DNA of 64,000 nucleotides from Pseudoalteromonas caenipelagi (lineage in GTDB: Bacteria > Pseudomonadota > Gammaproteobacteria > Enterobacterales > Alteromonadaceae), in assembly GCF_013140855.1 (NCBI RefSeq), contig NZ_JABBPG010000003.1, positions 248,001-312,000 on the forward strand. Direction: 5' to 3'. A program made the translations under genes and the position numbers. The notes under the pieces are model-generated. The model saw only the letters and a program-made list of their open reading frames with translations. It was not told the DNA's origin and did not search any database. Of this stretch, positions 48,055-56,011 are shown piece by piece. Numbering within the stretch: position 1 is the stretch's first letter; the number at the start of each line of letters is the position of its first letter.

Positions 48055-48825
48055 GTGAAAATCTGGACAGTAGCAAACCAAAAAGGGGGAGTAGGGAAAA
48101 CGACCACGACCGTGAGTCTTGGGGGGATATTAGCTTTACAAGGCAAGCGAGTGTTGCTGATTGATACCGATCCCCATGCTTCGTTGACTTATTACTTTGG
48201 CATTGACTCTGAAGAGCTCGAGATTAGTGTTTATGATATTTTCGCGCGCGGTAGTACCATGCAAAGTGAAGAAATTTTGCAGGCATTATGCCCGTCAACA
48301 ATAGAAAACCTTGATATTTTGCCTGCTACGATGGCGATTGCGACTCTGGATAGAAGCATGGGAAATCGTGCTGGAATGGGGTTGGTATTAAAAAAAGCAC
48401 TAGAAAAAGTAAGCGACCATTATGATTATGCAATTTTAGACTGTCCACCAGTGCTGGGTGTCTTGATGGTCAACGCGCTTGCTGCTAGTGAACGAGTATT
48501 AATACCGGTTCAAACGGAGTTTCTAGCACTCAAAGGGTTAGATCGAATGATGCGAACGATGGAATTAATGCAAAGTTCGCAATCCAAGCAATATCAATAT
48601 ACCATAATACCGACAATGTACGATAAGCGTACCAAGGCATCGTTGGAAGCATACAAAAGCTTATTGGCTAATTATAAAGATTACGTTTGGCCGGGTGTTA
48701 TTCCGGTCGATACAAAATTTCGAGATGCCAGCTTGGCGCAAAAAGTGCCTGTTGAGTACTGCCCTAAGTCAAGGGGCGTATTTGCCTATCGCGCACTACT
48801 TGATTATTTAATGCAGGTTAAATAG
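48055..48825 (+). CDS. parC: ParC, ParA-like ATPase for polar chemotaxis arrays
   Basis: 256 residues with a GTG start. Walker A ANQKGGVGKTTTTVSLGG (8-25) and DTDPHASLTYYFG define the ParA family. In Vibrio the equivalent gene, also after cheB and before a CheW-like gene, is ParC, which brings chemoreceptor arrays to the cell pole; the name does not refer to topoisomerase IV. The identical context supports the same role here. Confidence 0.9.
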   Translation: MKIWTVANQKGGVGKTTTTVSLGGILALQGKRVLLIDTDPHASLTYYFGIDSEELEISVYDIFARGSTMQSEEILQALCPSTIENLDILPATMAIATLDRSMGNRAGMGLVLKKALEKVSDHYDYAILDCPPVLGVLMVNALAASERVLIPVQTEFLALKGLDRMMRTMELMQSSQSKQYQYTIIPTMYDKRTKASLEAYKSLLANYKDYVWPGVIPVDTKFRDASLAQKVPVEYCPKSRGVFAYRALLDYLMQVK

Positions 48826-48833
48826 AGGTATAA

Positions 48834-49604
48834 ATGAGTAAACATTTGTTTGCTAATGAAAAAGTGATGAAACAATATCTCGGAGCGCTACTTTCTGAGG
48901 AAGAGCCTGAAGATAATTCATTGCTGCCTGTAGCCAAGTTATTAGAGCAAGTATCAGATGTTTCAGAGCCCAAACAAACAGAGCCAACAAAAGAGGTCCA
49001 GGCGGATGAAGTTGTAGAGGCTAAAACTCAAACGTTTGTTGCGCAGGAAATCCCTGAAGAACAAACGAAAAATCTTGAGATACCAGAAAATAATACTATT
49101 ATCAAAGAATCGGCTAAAGCTTTAAATCAAATAGTTAGCGCTAAAGAAGCTTATGGTGAAAATGAATTTCAGGCCTTATTTTTTGAGGTCGCGGGACTGA
49201 CACTAGCAGTACCTTTAAAGTCCCTTGGTGGTATTCACCAACTTGGTGAAGTCAATCAGCTGTTTGGGAAGCCGAAGTGGTTCAAAGGGGTGATGTTAAA
49301 TCGAGATGAAAAGTTAAATGTCGTTGATACCGCGTGCTGGGTCATGCCGGAAAAGTATACTCCAGAGTTAGAGGCGGGCCTAGACTACCAGTATTTAATC
49401 ACTTTGGGTGATAGCCCATGGGGGTTACTGGCAGAAAACTTGGTAAATAACATTACTTTACAGCCCGATGATGTAAAATGGCGTACGGGTGATGGGAAGC
49501 GGCCGTGGCTTGCAGGCGTAATAAAAGAAAAAATGTGCGCTTTGATTGATGTAGAAAATTTAAACCGCTTGCTTGAGCAAGGCCTCGATAGTCGAGAGCA
49601 GTAA
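48834..49604 (+). CDS. parP: ParP, CheW-like array-tethering protein
   Basis: 256 residues. The N-terminal half is Glu/Gln/Thr-rich and probably disordered. Residues about 115-250 form a CheW-like (AIF) domain: FQALFFEVAGLTLAVPLKSLGGIHQLGEV, then VMLNRDEKLNVVDTACWVMP. Vibrio ParP links ParC to CheA and receptors. It lies nine bases after parC and 25 before cheW. Confidence 0.88.
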   Translation: MSKHLFANEKVMKQYLGALLSEEEPEDNSLLPVAKLLEQVSDVSEPKQTEPTKEVQADEVVEAKTQTFVAQEIPEEQTKNLEIPENNTIIKESAKALNQIVSAKEAYGENEFQALFFEVAGLTLAVPLKSLGGIHQLGEVNQLFGKPKWFKGVMLNRDEKLNVVDTACWVMPEKYTPELEAGLDYQYLITLGDSPWGLLAENLVNNITLQPDDVKWRTGDGKRPWLAGVIKEKMCALIDVENLNRLLEQGLDSREQ

Positions 49605-49628
49605 ACAAGATCTTTTTGGAGTTAAACC

Positions 49629-50126
49629 ATGAGCCAAGATAGACTACTTTCCGCAGACAAAAATGCCGATAGTAACGATGAAGTTCTTCAATGGGTGACC
49701 TATAAACTCGAAGATGAAACATACGGCATCAATGTAATGCAGGTTCAAGAGGTATTGCGTTATACCGAAATTGCTCCTGTGCCTGGTGCACCTGCGTATG
49801 TTTTAGGCATTATTAATCTGCGCGGAAACGTTGTGACAGTGATAGACACTCGAGCACGTTTCGGATTGGTCAGTGCTGACGTAACTGACAACTCGCGCAT
49901 TGTGATCATTGAAGCCGAGAAACAAGTCATAGGTATTTTAGTCGACAGTGTTGCCGAAGTGGTTTATTTACGTAGTTCTGAAATCGACAGTGCGCCAAAC
50001 ATTGGGACTGAAGAAAGTGCCAAGTTTATCCAAGGGGTATCTAACAGAGAAGGTGAACTGTTGATCTTGGTTGATTTAAACAAGCTACTCAATGACGATG
50101 AGTGGGACGAGTTGAGTCATCTATAA
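49629..50126 (+). CDS. cheW: CheW, chemotaxis coupling protein
   Basis: 165 residues, a usual CheW. The motif sequence is LEDETYGINVMQVQEVLRYTEIAPVPGAPAYVLGIINLRGNVVTVIDTRARFG. It bridges receptors and CheA in the array. ATG 49629 follows TTTTTGGAG. It ends three bases before the DUF2802 gene. Confidence 0.95.
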   Translation: MSQDRLLSADKNADSNDEVLQWVTYKLEDETYGINVMQVQEVLRYTEIAPVPGAPAYVLGIINLRGNVVTVIDTRARFGLVSADVTDNSRIVIIEAEKQVIGILVDSVAEVVYLRSSEIDSAPNIGTEESAKFIQGVSNREGELLILVDLNKLLNDDEWDELSHL

Positions 50127-50129
50127 GCT

Positions 50130-50552
50130 GTGGAAGTTGTAAACAATAATCTGTTGGTACTGATACTCATCGCCTCAAGCTTACTGACCTTAGTATGCTT
50201 GGGGCTAATTTTTATGCTCAGTAAGCGCTTGGGAAACAGTCAGCAAGAGATTCATATGCTTAGGCATAAGATTAAAGATAGCCATGATCAGGCTGCTATT
50301 TTGCGCAGTGAAGTAGCTGAAGTTAGAAGTAGTTTGATGAATATCGGCAAGCGTCTTGTTGCTTGTGAAAATTACGCTAAGGATTTAGCGCAACAACAAG
50401 CCGCTCAAAGATATGATGATCCGGATGCCAAAATTTACTCTCGAGCAGTAAAAATGATAGAACTCGGTGCTGATTTAGAAGAAATAATGCGCGAATGTGA
50501 AATTCCTAGAGCAGAGGCTGAGTTACTTATGTCATTGCACCAAAAGTCTTAA
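50130..50552 (+). CDS. DUF2802-type membrane-anchored protein
   Basis: 140 residues with a GTG start. One N-terminal membrane helix (LLVLILIASSLLTLVCLGLIFML, about 8-30) is followed by a coiled coil (about 35-95) and a short C-terminal helix-turn-helix-like end (AVKMIELGADLEEIMRECEIPRAEAELLMSLH). The family recurs next to cheW in polar flagellates, with no established function. The C-terminal pattern resembles small DNA-binding or protein-docking helices. Last gene of the chemotaxis run. Confidence 0.8.
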   Translation: MEVVNNNLLVLILIASSLLTLVCLGLIFMLSKRLGNSQQEIHMLRHKIKDSHDQAAILRSEVAEVRSSLMNIGKRLVACENYAKDLAQQQAAQRYDDPDAKIYSRAVKMIELGADLEEIMRECEIPRAEAELLMSLHQKS

Positions 50553-50849
50553 TCACGCCTTTATATCTAATTTATTACTAAAACCTTGCCAACCTGGTGG
50601 GAATTTACCCCGTAAAACATAAGAAAATGCAATCAGCTCTGCTATGACATAGTAGAGCTCTTTTGGGATCTCTTGATGTAAGTCTAATTGGCTCAGTGTA
50701 GTGGCTAATTGAGCATCTTCATGGATCATAATGCCTTTTTCTTTAGCTAGTTCTATTATCTCTTCAGCCAACTCACCAAAACCTTTGCAGGCTACGTGAG
50801 GTGAGCTACCAGCTTCATATAGCAATCCGATAGCGGTTTTTTGTTCCAT
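50553..50849 (-). CDS. FlhB C-terminal-domain homologue (FhlB-like)
   Basis: 98 residues. TAIGLLYEAGSSPHVACKGFGELAEEIIELAKEKGI and VPKELYYVIAELIAFSYVLRGK correspond to the part of FlhB after its NPTH cleavage site. No membrane domain and no NPTH are present. Such free FlhB-C proteins can partly replace the FlhB C-terminus in some bacteria. It is encoded after a FliK-like gene, so the pair may affect substrate switching. ATG 50849 follows GGAGAAGTC. Confidence 0.85.
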   Translation of the reverse strand: MEQKTAIGLLYEAGSSPHVACKGFGELAEEIIELAKEKGIMIHEDAQLATTLSQLDLHQEIPKELYYVIAELIAFSYVLRGKFPPGWQGFSNKLDIKA

Positions 50850-50857
50850 GACTTCTC

Positions 50858-53182
50858 CTACACTTTTATATTTACGATAGCGTGTTGATCGTAAAACGCA
50901 TATTGTTGCTCAGCATCTTCTGTCAATACTATTTCATTTACTTGTAGTCCATGTGCGCATAATTTACGCCTTAATGCATCCAAATGAGGCTTAGCTAAGT
51001 CGCATACTTGTTCACTGTTTCCGATTATTTCACACTCCAGAGCCTTGTCCATTAGCTCTGCGTGAGCACTAAGCTTACCAATATGTGCATAGTCGAAATT
51101 TAGACGCACAAACCATACGGTCTTTTCGGGCATCTTTGCTTTTGCGGGTTTTTTGTAATTGCCAATCTGTAGTTCAGTTTGCTTGCACTCAGGTGGCACC
51201 TTCATAGGCATCAATAAATTCAGTAAAAGCTGTGTTTCACTATCGACTTTTTGGGCGCTTGTCTGTGTCAACTGAACGCTAGATGTAAAGCTATTTTGCA
51301 GCTGCGCAAGCTCTCCTACTAGGTTGTTATTCAATTGCTGTAAGTGAGGTAATAATTGCTTCGCTGATACGCTTTTTGCATTAGGCAGCAATGTGTCTAG
51401 TAAGGCTGTTAGGCGTTGAGTTTGATCATTGCCCTCAACTTTTGATGATGTAGCGATTGCTTTGGGAGCTGCGAGCAAAGTCATGAGCAGTTTATCTAGC
51501 GCTTGTGTGAAGCTACTAGCCACTGCGTTGGGCGTAATTGCTGAATTGGCACTTATCAAGCCTGGCACCATGCTATTTAGTTCACTGGCTATTAAATTAC
51601 CTGACACGTTATTTGCATCGATCATACGACTAAAAGCCTGATGAACTAACTTTGTCATATCAACGGATTGAGGGTGCTTGTATTGACTCAACTGAGTTAT
51701 TTTTTCGCTGAGGATCTGAGTATTTGATAATTTTGGCGTATTTACAGCCGTTTTGTTCATGAGTTTTAAAAGTGGCTCTAACAAAGCGCGTTCAATAGGT
51801 AAGCTAGCTTTAAAACTATTATTTGTTTGTACTAAATTAGGTAACAGCTTATCTGTTGCTGCCAAGTTGTTATTTGCAGCTTGATTTACGACTGCCGCTT
51901 GTATTGATTTATCAACTGACTTAACTAGCCCCTGTGCGTTAGCCTGAGGTAAAGAGACTTGAGAGTCGACAACTCCTGATTTGCTTTGCGGATGATTGGT
52001 GCTACGGCTAGCGTTGAGGTTGTCTATTCTCGAACTTGGTAAGACACTTTTTAATTGCGCTATGAGTTTTACAATAGGTGGCAGGTTTTGTGTTTCAATG
52101 CGTTGCAACATCAAGGGCGTGTCACTATATTTTGATAAGCTTTGTATGGCGTTTGGTGGTGAAGTAATCTGGCTATTATGAGATGAACTTACCTGCTTAA
52201 ATGGCTTAGAGAGCCATTGATTAATCGCTTGCTCTACCGCTTTTTTTATATCTTGTAATGTTATCGAAAAAGTAGGTTTGGCATAATTTAAAGTGTATGC
52301 CGTTTGCAAAGAGTCGGTGGTTTTTTGTGGCGCTACAAACTGAGATACCTGATCAAACTTACCTTTGATTGATTGTTTCAAATCAATCTGAAACTGCTCA
52401 CTCAATGTTGTTATTTGTACACCTTGAATATTACTTTGTAGTTTTGCACTTTGCCATTGTACTGGGCCGGCCTGAGGTTGACTTGCTAAGTTACCTATAG
52501 ATACAGACAGTGGTTTTTGAGTGGTTGAAAACTTAATTTGAATGGCATGTTTATCGACTAAAATCAGCGGACTTTTGCCAAGTGAAGCTAATTGTTCTGT
52601 GACTTTTTGCTTACTCAGCACGCTGTTAAAAAGTTGGTCAGCAAAACCATTGAATAGCTTCAACTGTACTTTGTTTTCTGAGGCTTGCAATTGTGCAACG
52701 AGTTTATGTTCCTCACTTAGGATTTTTGCAAGTGATGGGTCGAGGGCGAGTTTTATACCAATCTTTTCAAGTAATAGTTGAGGGTTGTTTCCTTTGGTAA
52801 CTTTAGCTTGCGTAGATAAATTTGATTCGGCGGCTCCACCTTTTAATAAGGTGAGTAGTGATAGCAGCTCATTGGCAGCTTTTATATTTATAACTTGATC
52901 GGCACTTTTTATGGTTAAAGATTTTCCATTGTCACTGAGTGTAATTTGAGCTTCATTTAATCGCAAGGTGGGATGGTTTGCTTCTTTCGTTGCTAAGCGT
53001 ATCGTTTGCCAGCGACCATCAATTTCAACCTCCATCTGTAGAGAGCCTGGTTTGACTTGTACGTTACGTGCTGTAAATTGACTCGGTTGTTTACTTAGTT
53101 CAATATTTGCGCGGCCTTCGTTTAAAGCTGCGTTTGCATCAGTTGTTGTCGAATATTGAATAGAAATCGGTGGCTTATTCAT
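50858..53182 (-). CDS. Second FliK-like hook-length control family protein
   Basis: 774 residues, polar and Gln/Ser/Asn/Lys-rich through most of its length. The C-terminal 130 residues (LLMPMKVPPECKQTELQIGNYKKP, TVWFVRLNFDYAHIGKLSAHAELMDKALECEIIGNSEQVCDL) have the alternating beta/alpha look of the FliK C-terminal domain. The true fliK lies at 30659. It precedes the FlhB-C-like gene by eight bases, so the two are co-expressed. Function unproven. Confidence 0.8.
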   Translation of the reverse strand: MNKPPISIQYSTTTDANAALNEGRANIELSKQPSQFTARNVQVKPGSLQMEVEIDGRWQTIRLATKEANHPTLRLNEAQITLSDNGKSLTIKSADQVINIKAANELLSLLTLLKGGAAESNLSTQAKVTKGNNPQLLLEKIGIKLALDPSLAKILSEEHKLVAQLQASENKVQLKLFNGFADQLFNSVLSKQKVTEQLASLGKSPLILVDKHAIQIKFSTTQKPLSVSIGNLASQPQAGPVQWQSAKLQSNIQGVQITTLSEQFQIDLKQSIKGKFDQVSQFVAPQKTTDSLQTAYTLNYAKPTFSITLQDIKKAVEQAINQWLSKPFKQVSSSHNSQITSPPNAIQSLSKYSDTPLMLQRIETQNLPPIVKLIAQLKSVLPSSRIDNLNASRSTNHPQSKSGVVDSQVSLPQANAQGLVKSVDKSIQAAVVNQAANNNLAATDKLLPNLVQTNNSFKASLPIERALLEPLLKLMNKTAVNTPKLSNTQILSEKITQLSQYKHPQSVDMTKLVHQAFSRMIDANNVSGNLIASELNSMVPGLISANSAITPNAVASSFTQALDKLLMTLLAAPKAIATSSKVEGNDQTQRLTALLDTLLPNAKSVSAKQLLPHLQQLNNNLVGELAQLQNSFTSSVQLTQTSAQKVDSETQLLLNLLMPMKVPPECKQTELQIGNYKKPAKAKMPEKTVWFVRLNFDYAHIGKLSAHAELMDKALECEIIGNSEQVCDLAKPHLDALRRKLCAHGLQVNEIVLTEDAEQQYAFYDQHAIVNIKV

Positions 53183-53216
53183 TATTTTAAATCAAATTTC
53201 CGCTAATCGGTCGCAA

Positions 53217-53258
53217 GGCGTTATTCGTATTACCATACCATTATGGTAGACTAACGCC
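53217..53258. promoter_or_regulatory. Nested palindrome between the FliK-like gene and ccmA
   Basis: Outer arms GGCGTTA (53217-53223) and TAACGCC (53252-53258) enclose inner arms TACCATA (53231-53237) and TATGGTA (53242-53248), both perfect. It fills the 88-base divergent spacer, 12 bases before the ccmA ATG. There is no T run, so it is more likely an operator or mRNA leader structure than a terminator. Confidence 0.55.
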
Positions 53259-53270
53259 CAATTTTGGGTA

Positions 53271-53906
53271 ATGAGAATAACCAATTTGCTAGAGATTAAA
53301 TCTGTTACTTGTACTAAACAAGAGCGTTGTCTGTTTGAATCGCTAAGCTTCTCTTTAGAAGCTGGGCAGATAATGCAAATTGAAGGCCCAAATGGTGCAG
53401 GAAAAACCTCATTATTAAGAATTATCGCGGGGTTTGCTCGTCCAGATGAAGGCGAAATCTTTTTTGACAAGAAGTCTATTCGTCAATATTACGACGAATT
53501 TGCAGCACAATTGCTTTTCATAGGCCATAAAACCGGTGTAAACGGTCAGCTAAGTGCTTATGAAAATGTTTGTCATTGGCTCTGTGTTCACGGTTGTAAA
53601 GTAGATAAACAGGCGTATGACTTACTCGCAGATCTGGGTCTCGTTGGTTTGGAAGATGTGCCGGTTAGAACGCTATCTGCAGGGCAACAACGTAGGGTCG
53701 CGCTAGTCAGGTTGTGGCTCAATAACGCGAGGCTTTGGATTTTAGATGAGCCATTTACTGCGTTGGATAAAAAAGGCGTAGCTTTGTTGCAAGCCCAGTT
53801 TAAAAAGCACCTTGAGCAAGGTGGGGCGATTTTACTGACCACCCACCAAGATTTAACCACCCATTTTGACGAGCTCAAAACCCTTGTTCTGGAGTATCAA
53901 TTTTGA
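53271..53906 (+). CDS. ccmA: CcmA, haem exporter ATP-binding protein
   Basis: 211 residues. ABC ATPase with Walker A GPNGAGKTS at about 39-47, signature LSAGQQRRVALVRL and Walker B LWILDEPFTALD. With CcmB it powers release of holo-CcmE from CcmC in cytochrome c maturation system I. First gene of the ccm operon; its stop overlaps the ccmB start. Confidence 0.95.
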   Translation: MRITNLLEIKSVTCTKQERCLFESLSFSLEAGQIMQIEGPNGAGKTSLLRIIAGFARPDEGEIFFDKKSIRQYYDEFAAQLLFIGHKTGVNGQLSAYENVCHWLCVHGCKVDKQAYDLLADLGLVGLEDVPVRTLSAGQQRRVALVRLWLNNARLWILDEPFTALDKKGVALLQAQFKKHLEQGGAILLTTHQDLTTHFDELKTLVLEYQF

Positions 53907-54589
53907 TGGCCCAACACTCCTATTGGCAACTATTTTCTAGTGTGTATAGTAAAGATGTGACATTGGCTTTTCGCCAGCGTTCCGAGATAGTTAATCCATT
54001 ATTGTTTTTTTTGATAGTTATCACTTTATTTCCACTGGCTATAGGGCCAGAGCCAGCACTACTGGCTAGAATGGCACCAGGAATAATTTGGGTTGCTGCG
54101 CTACTGTCAACTATGCTCGGACTTGATAAGATTTTTAGAGATGATTTTAATGATGGCTCATTAGAGCAATTAATAGCCTCTCCTTACCCTTTGTCTTTAT
54201 CTGTGCTTGCAAAAGTGTCTGCGCATTGGACAACAACGGGCTTACCCATGGTTATTATGGCACCTGTTTTTGCATTATTAATGAATTTAGAAGCACAAGC
54301 GCTCGGTGCTACTGTACTAACGTTACTAATTGGTACGCCATTATTAAGTTTTATTGGCGCCATTGGAGCCGCGCTTACAGTGGGATTACAAAAAGGAGGG
54401 ATCTTAATGAGCCTGTTGGTTTTACCTCTATATATCCCTGTTCTGATTTTTGCCACGTCTGCCATTGATACAAGTAGTATGGCTTTAGCCTATGGTGGAC
54501 AATTAGCAATCCTTGGTGCAATGCTGGCGATAGCCTGTGTGTGTGCGCCGATAGCAATATCTTCAGCTTTAAAAGTGAGTGTAAGTTAA
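53906..54589 (+). CDS. ccmB: CcmB, haem exporter membrane subunit
   Basis: 227 residues from ATG 53906 (MAQHSYWQLF), which overlaps the ccmA TGA; a TTG three bases earlier is not needed. Six membrane helices. Diagnostic segments are LLFFLIVITLFPLAIGPEP and LEQLIASPYPLSLSVLAK. It forms the transporter-like complex with CcmA. Confidence 0.94.
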   Translation: MAQHSYWQLFSSVYSKDVTLAFRQRSEIVNPLLFFLIVITLFPLAIGPEPALLARMAPGIIWVAALLSTMLGLDKIFRDDFNDGSLEQLIASPYPLSLSVLAKVSAHWTTTGLPMVIMAPVFALLMNLEAQALGATVLTLLIGTPLLSFIGAIGAALTVGLQKGGILMSLLVLPLYIPVLIFATSAIDTSSMALAYGGQLAILGAMLAIACVCAPIAISSALKVSVS

Positions 54590-54590
54590 C

Positions 54591-55331
54591 ATGTGGAAAT
54601 GGTTACATCCCTATGCAAAAGCAGAGCGTGCATACCAACTATGCAACACGCTATTGCCATATTTTGCAGTTATTACCGTTGTGTGTTTGGCAGTAGGCTG
54701 GATTTGGGGGCTTGCGTATGCACCTGCAGATTATCAACAAAAAGATAGCTACCGAATCATATTTATTCATGTTCCATCAGCTATTTTGTCAATGGGCGCT
54801 TATTCGTCAATGGCAATAGCGGCAATTATTGCCCTAGTTTGGCAGATTCGAAATGCTGAGTTAGCGGTGATTTCCATTGCACCTGTTGGTGCTGCTATGA
54901 CCGCAATTGCTTTAATAACAGGTGCTGCATGGGGTAAGCCTATGTGGGGAGCCTGGTGGGTGTGGGATGCCAGATTAACCTCTGAGCTGATTTTATTGTT
55001 TTTATACTTCGGGGTCTTGTCCTTATATCACGCCTTTGAAGACAAAAAGTCCGCAGGGCGTGCAGCCTGTATTTTGGCTGTCGTTGGGGTAATTAACCTA
55101 CCGATCATCCACTTTTCAGTTGAGTGGTGGAACACTCTACATCAAGGGGCAACCATCACTAAATTTGATACTTCAGCAATCGACCCATCGATGCTTTGGC
55201 CATTGCTTATTAATATAGCTGCATTTGCCGGTTTTGTTGGGGTGGTGACACTGATCCGATTGAAAAATGAAATCTTACAATGTGAAAAGCACCGCCCGTG
55301 GGTGCGCGAACTGATTGGTCGAGGTGAATGA
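54591..55331 (+). CDS. ccmC: CcmC, haem lyase-associated membrane protein
   Basis: 246 residues, six membrane helices. The tryptophan-rich WWD motif GKPMWGAWWVWDARLT lies near 115-130, and conserved His residues are in IIFIHVPSAI and VEWWNTLHQG. CcmC loads haem onto CcmE at the periplasmic face. It overlaps ccmD by four bases. Confidence 0.96.
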   Translation: MWKWLHPYAKAERAYQLCNTLLPYFAVITVVCLAVGWIWGLAYAPADYQQKDSYRIIFIHVPSAILSMGAYSSMAIAAIIALVWQIRNAELAVISIAPVGAAMTAIALITGAAWGKPMWGAWWVWDARLTSELILLFLYFGVLSLYHAFEDKKSAGRAACILAVVGVINLPIIHFSVEWWNTLHQGATITKFDTSAIDPSMLWPLLINIAAFAGFVGVVTLIRLKNEILQCEKHRPWVRELIGRGE

Positions 55332-55534
55332 TGCAATTTGAGTCATTGAGTGAATTTTTAGCCATGGGTGGCTACGGCTTTTATGTATGGCTATCTTTTG
55401 GCAGCTGTAGCGTTATATTGCTTGCAATATTTTTAAGCTCTTTGCGCGATAGCAAGAAGCTACGTAACGAAGTACGCGCTCAGATGCGTCGTGAAGAGCG
55501 TATCAAAAAAGCAAAGCAGCAGGAGCAAGTATGA
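55328..55534 (+). CDS. ccmD: CcmD, small membrane protein of the haem export complex
   Basis: 68 residues (or 67 if the second of two tandem ATGs is used). One membrane helix ([24 protein letters not shown]) is followed by a basic cytoplasmic tail. CcmD helps release CcmE. It overlaps both ccmC and ccmE by four bases. Confidence 0.92.
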   Translation: MMQFESLSEFLAMGGYGFYVWLSFGSCSVILLAIFLSSLRDSKKLRNEVRAQMRREERIKKAKQQEQV

Positions 55535-56010
55535 ATCCAAGAAGAAAAAAACGTTTACTGACCGTTGTTGCCATCGTGTTTGGTGTAGGCTCTGCAATTG
55601 GTTTGATGCTGTATGCTTTGCAAGAAAATATTAATTTATTTTATACCCCAAGTGAGCTTATTGATGGTAAAGGCGAAAATAAAGAGAAGCCAATTATTGG
55701 TCAAAAGCTTCGGATCGGTGGAATGGTGGTGCCAGGCTCTGTTGTTCGGGATGAAGATAACTTAGATGTTAGTTTTAAATTAATCGATACAGGCCCAACA
55801 GTTACTATTCGTTACCACGGTATTTTGCCTGACCTGTTCAGAGAAGGGCAAGGCATTGTTGCTCAGGGTACGCTAGTTGAGGCAAATGTGATAGAAGCGT
55901 TTGAAGTGTTGGCTAAGCATGATGAAGAATATATGCCCCCAGAAGTTGCAGAGGCGATGAAAGGGATTAAACACGAGAAGCCAAAGTATAACTTAAATAA
56001 CGAGAACTAA
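55531..56010 (+). CDS. ccmE: CcmE, periplasmic haem chaperone
   Basis: 159 residues. A basic N-terminus and membrane anchor (about 9-30) are followed by the OB-fold domain. The haem-binding H130 and Y134 lie in [12 protein letters not shown], the H-x-x-x-Y motif. It carries haem covalently to CcmF. Confidence 0.96.
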   Translation: MNPRRKKRLLTVVAIVFGVGSAIGLMLYALQENINLFYTPSELIDGKGENKEKPIIGQKLRIGGMVVPGSVVRDEDNLDVSFKLIDTGPTVTIRYHGILPDLFREGQGIVAQGTLVEANVIEAFEVLAKHDEEYMPPEVAEAMKGIKHEKPKYNLNNEN

Positions 56011-56011
56011 T

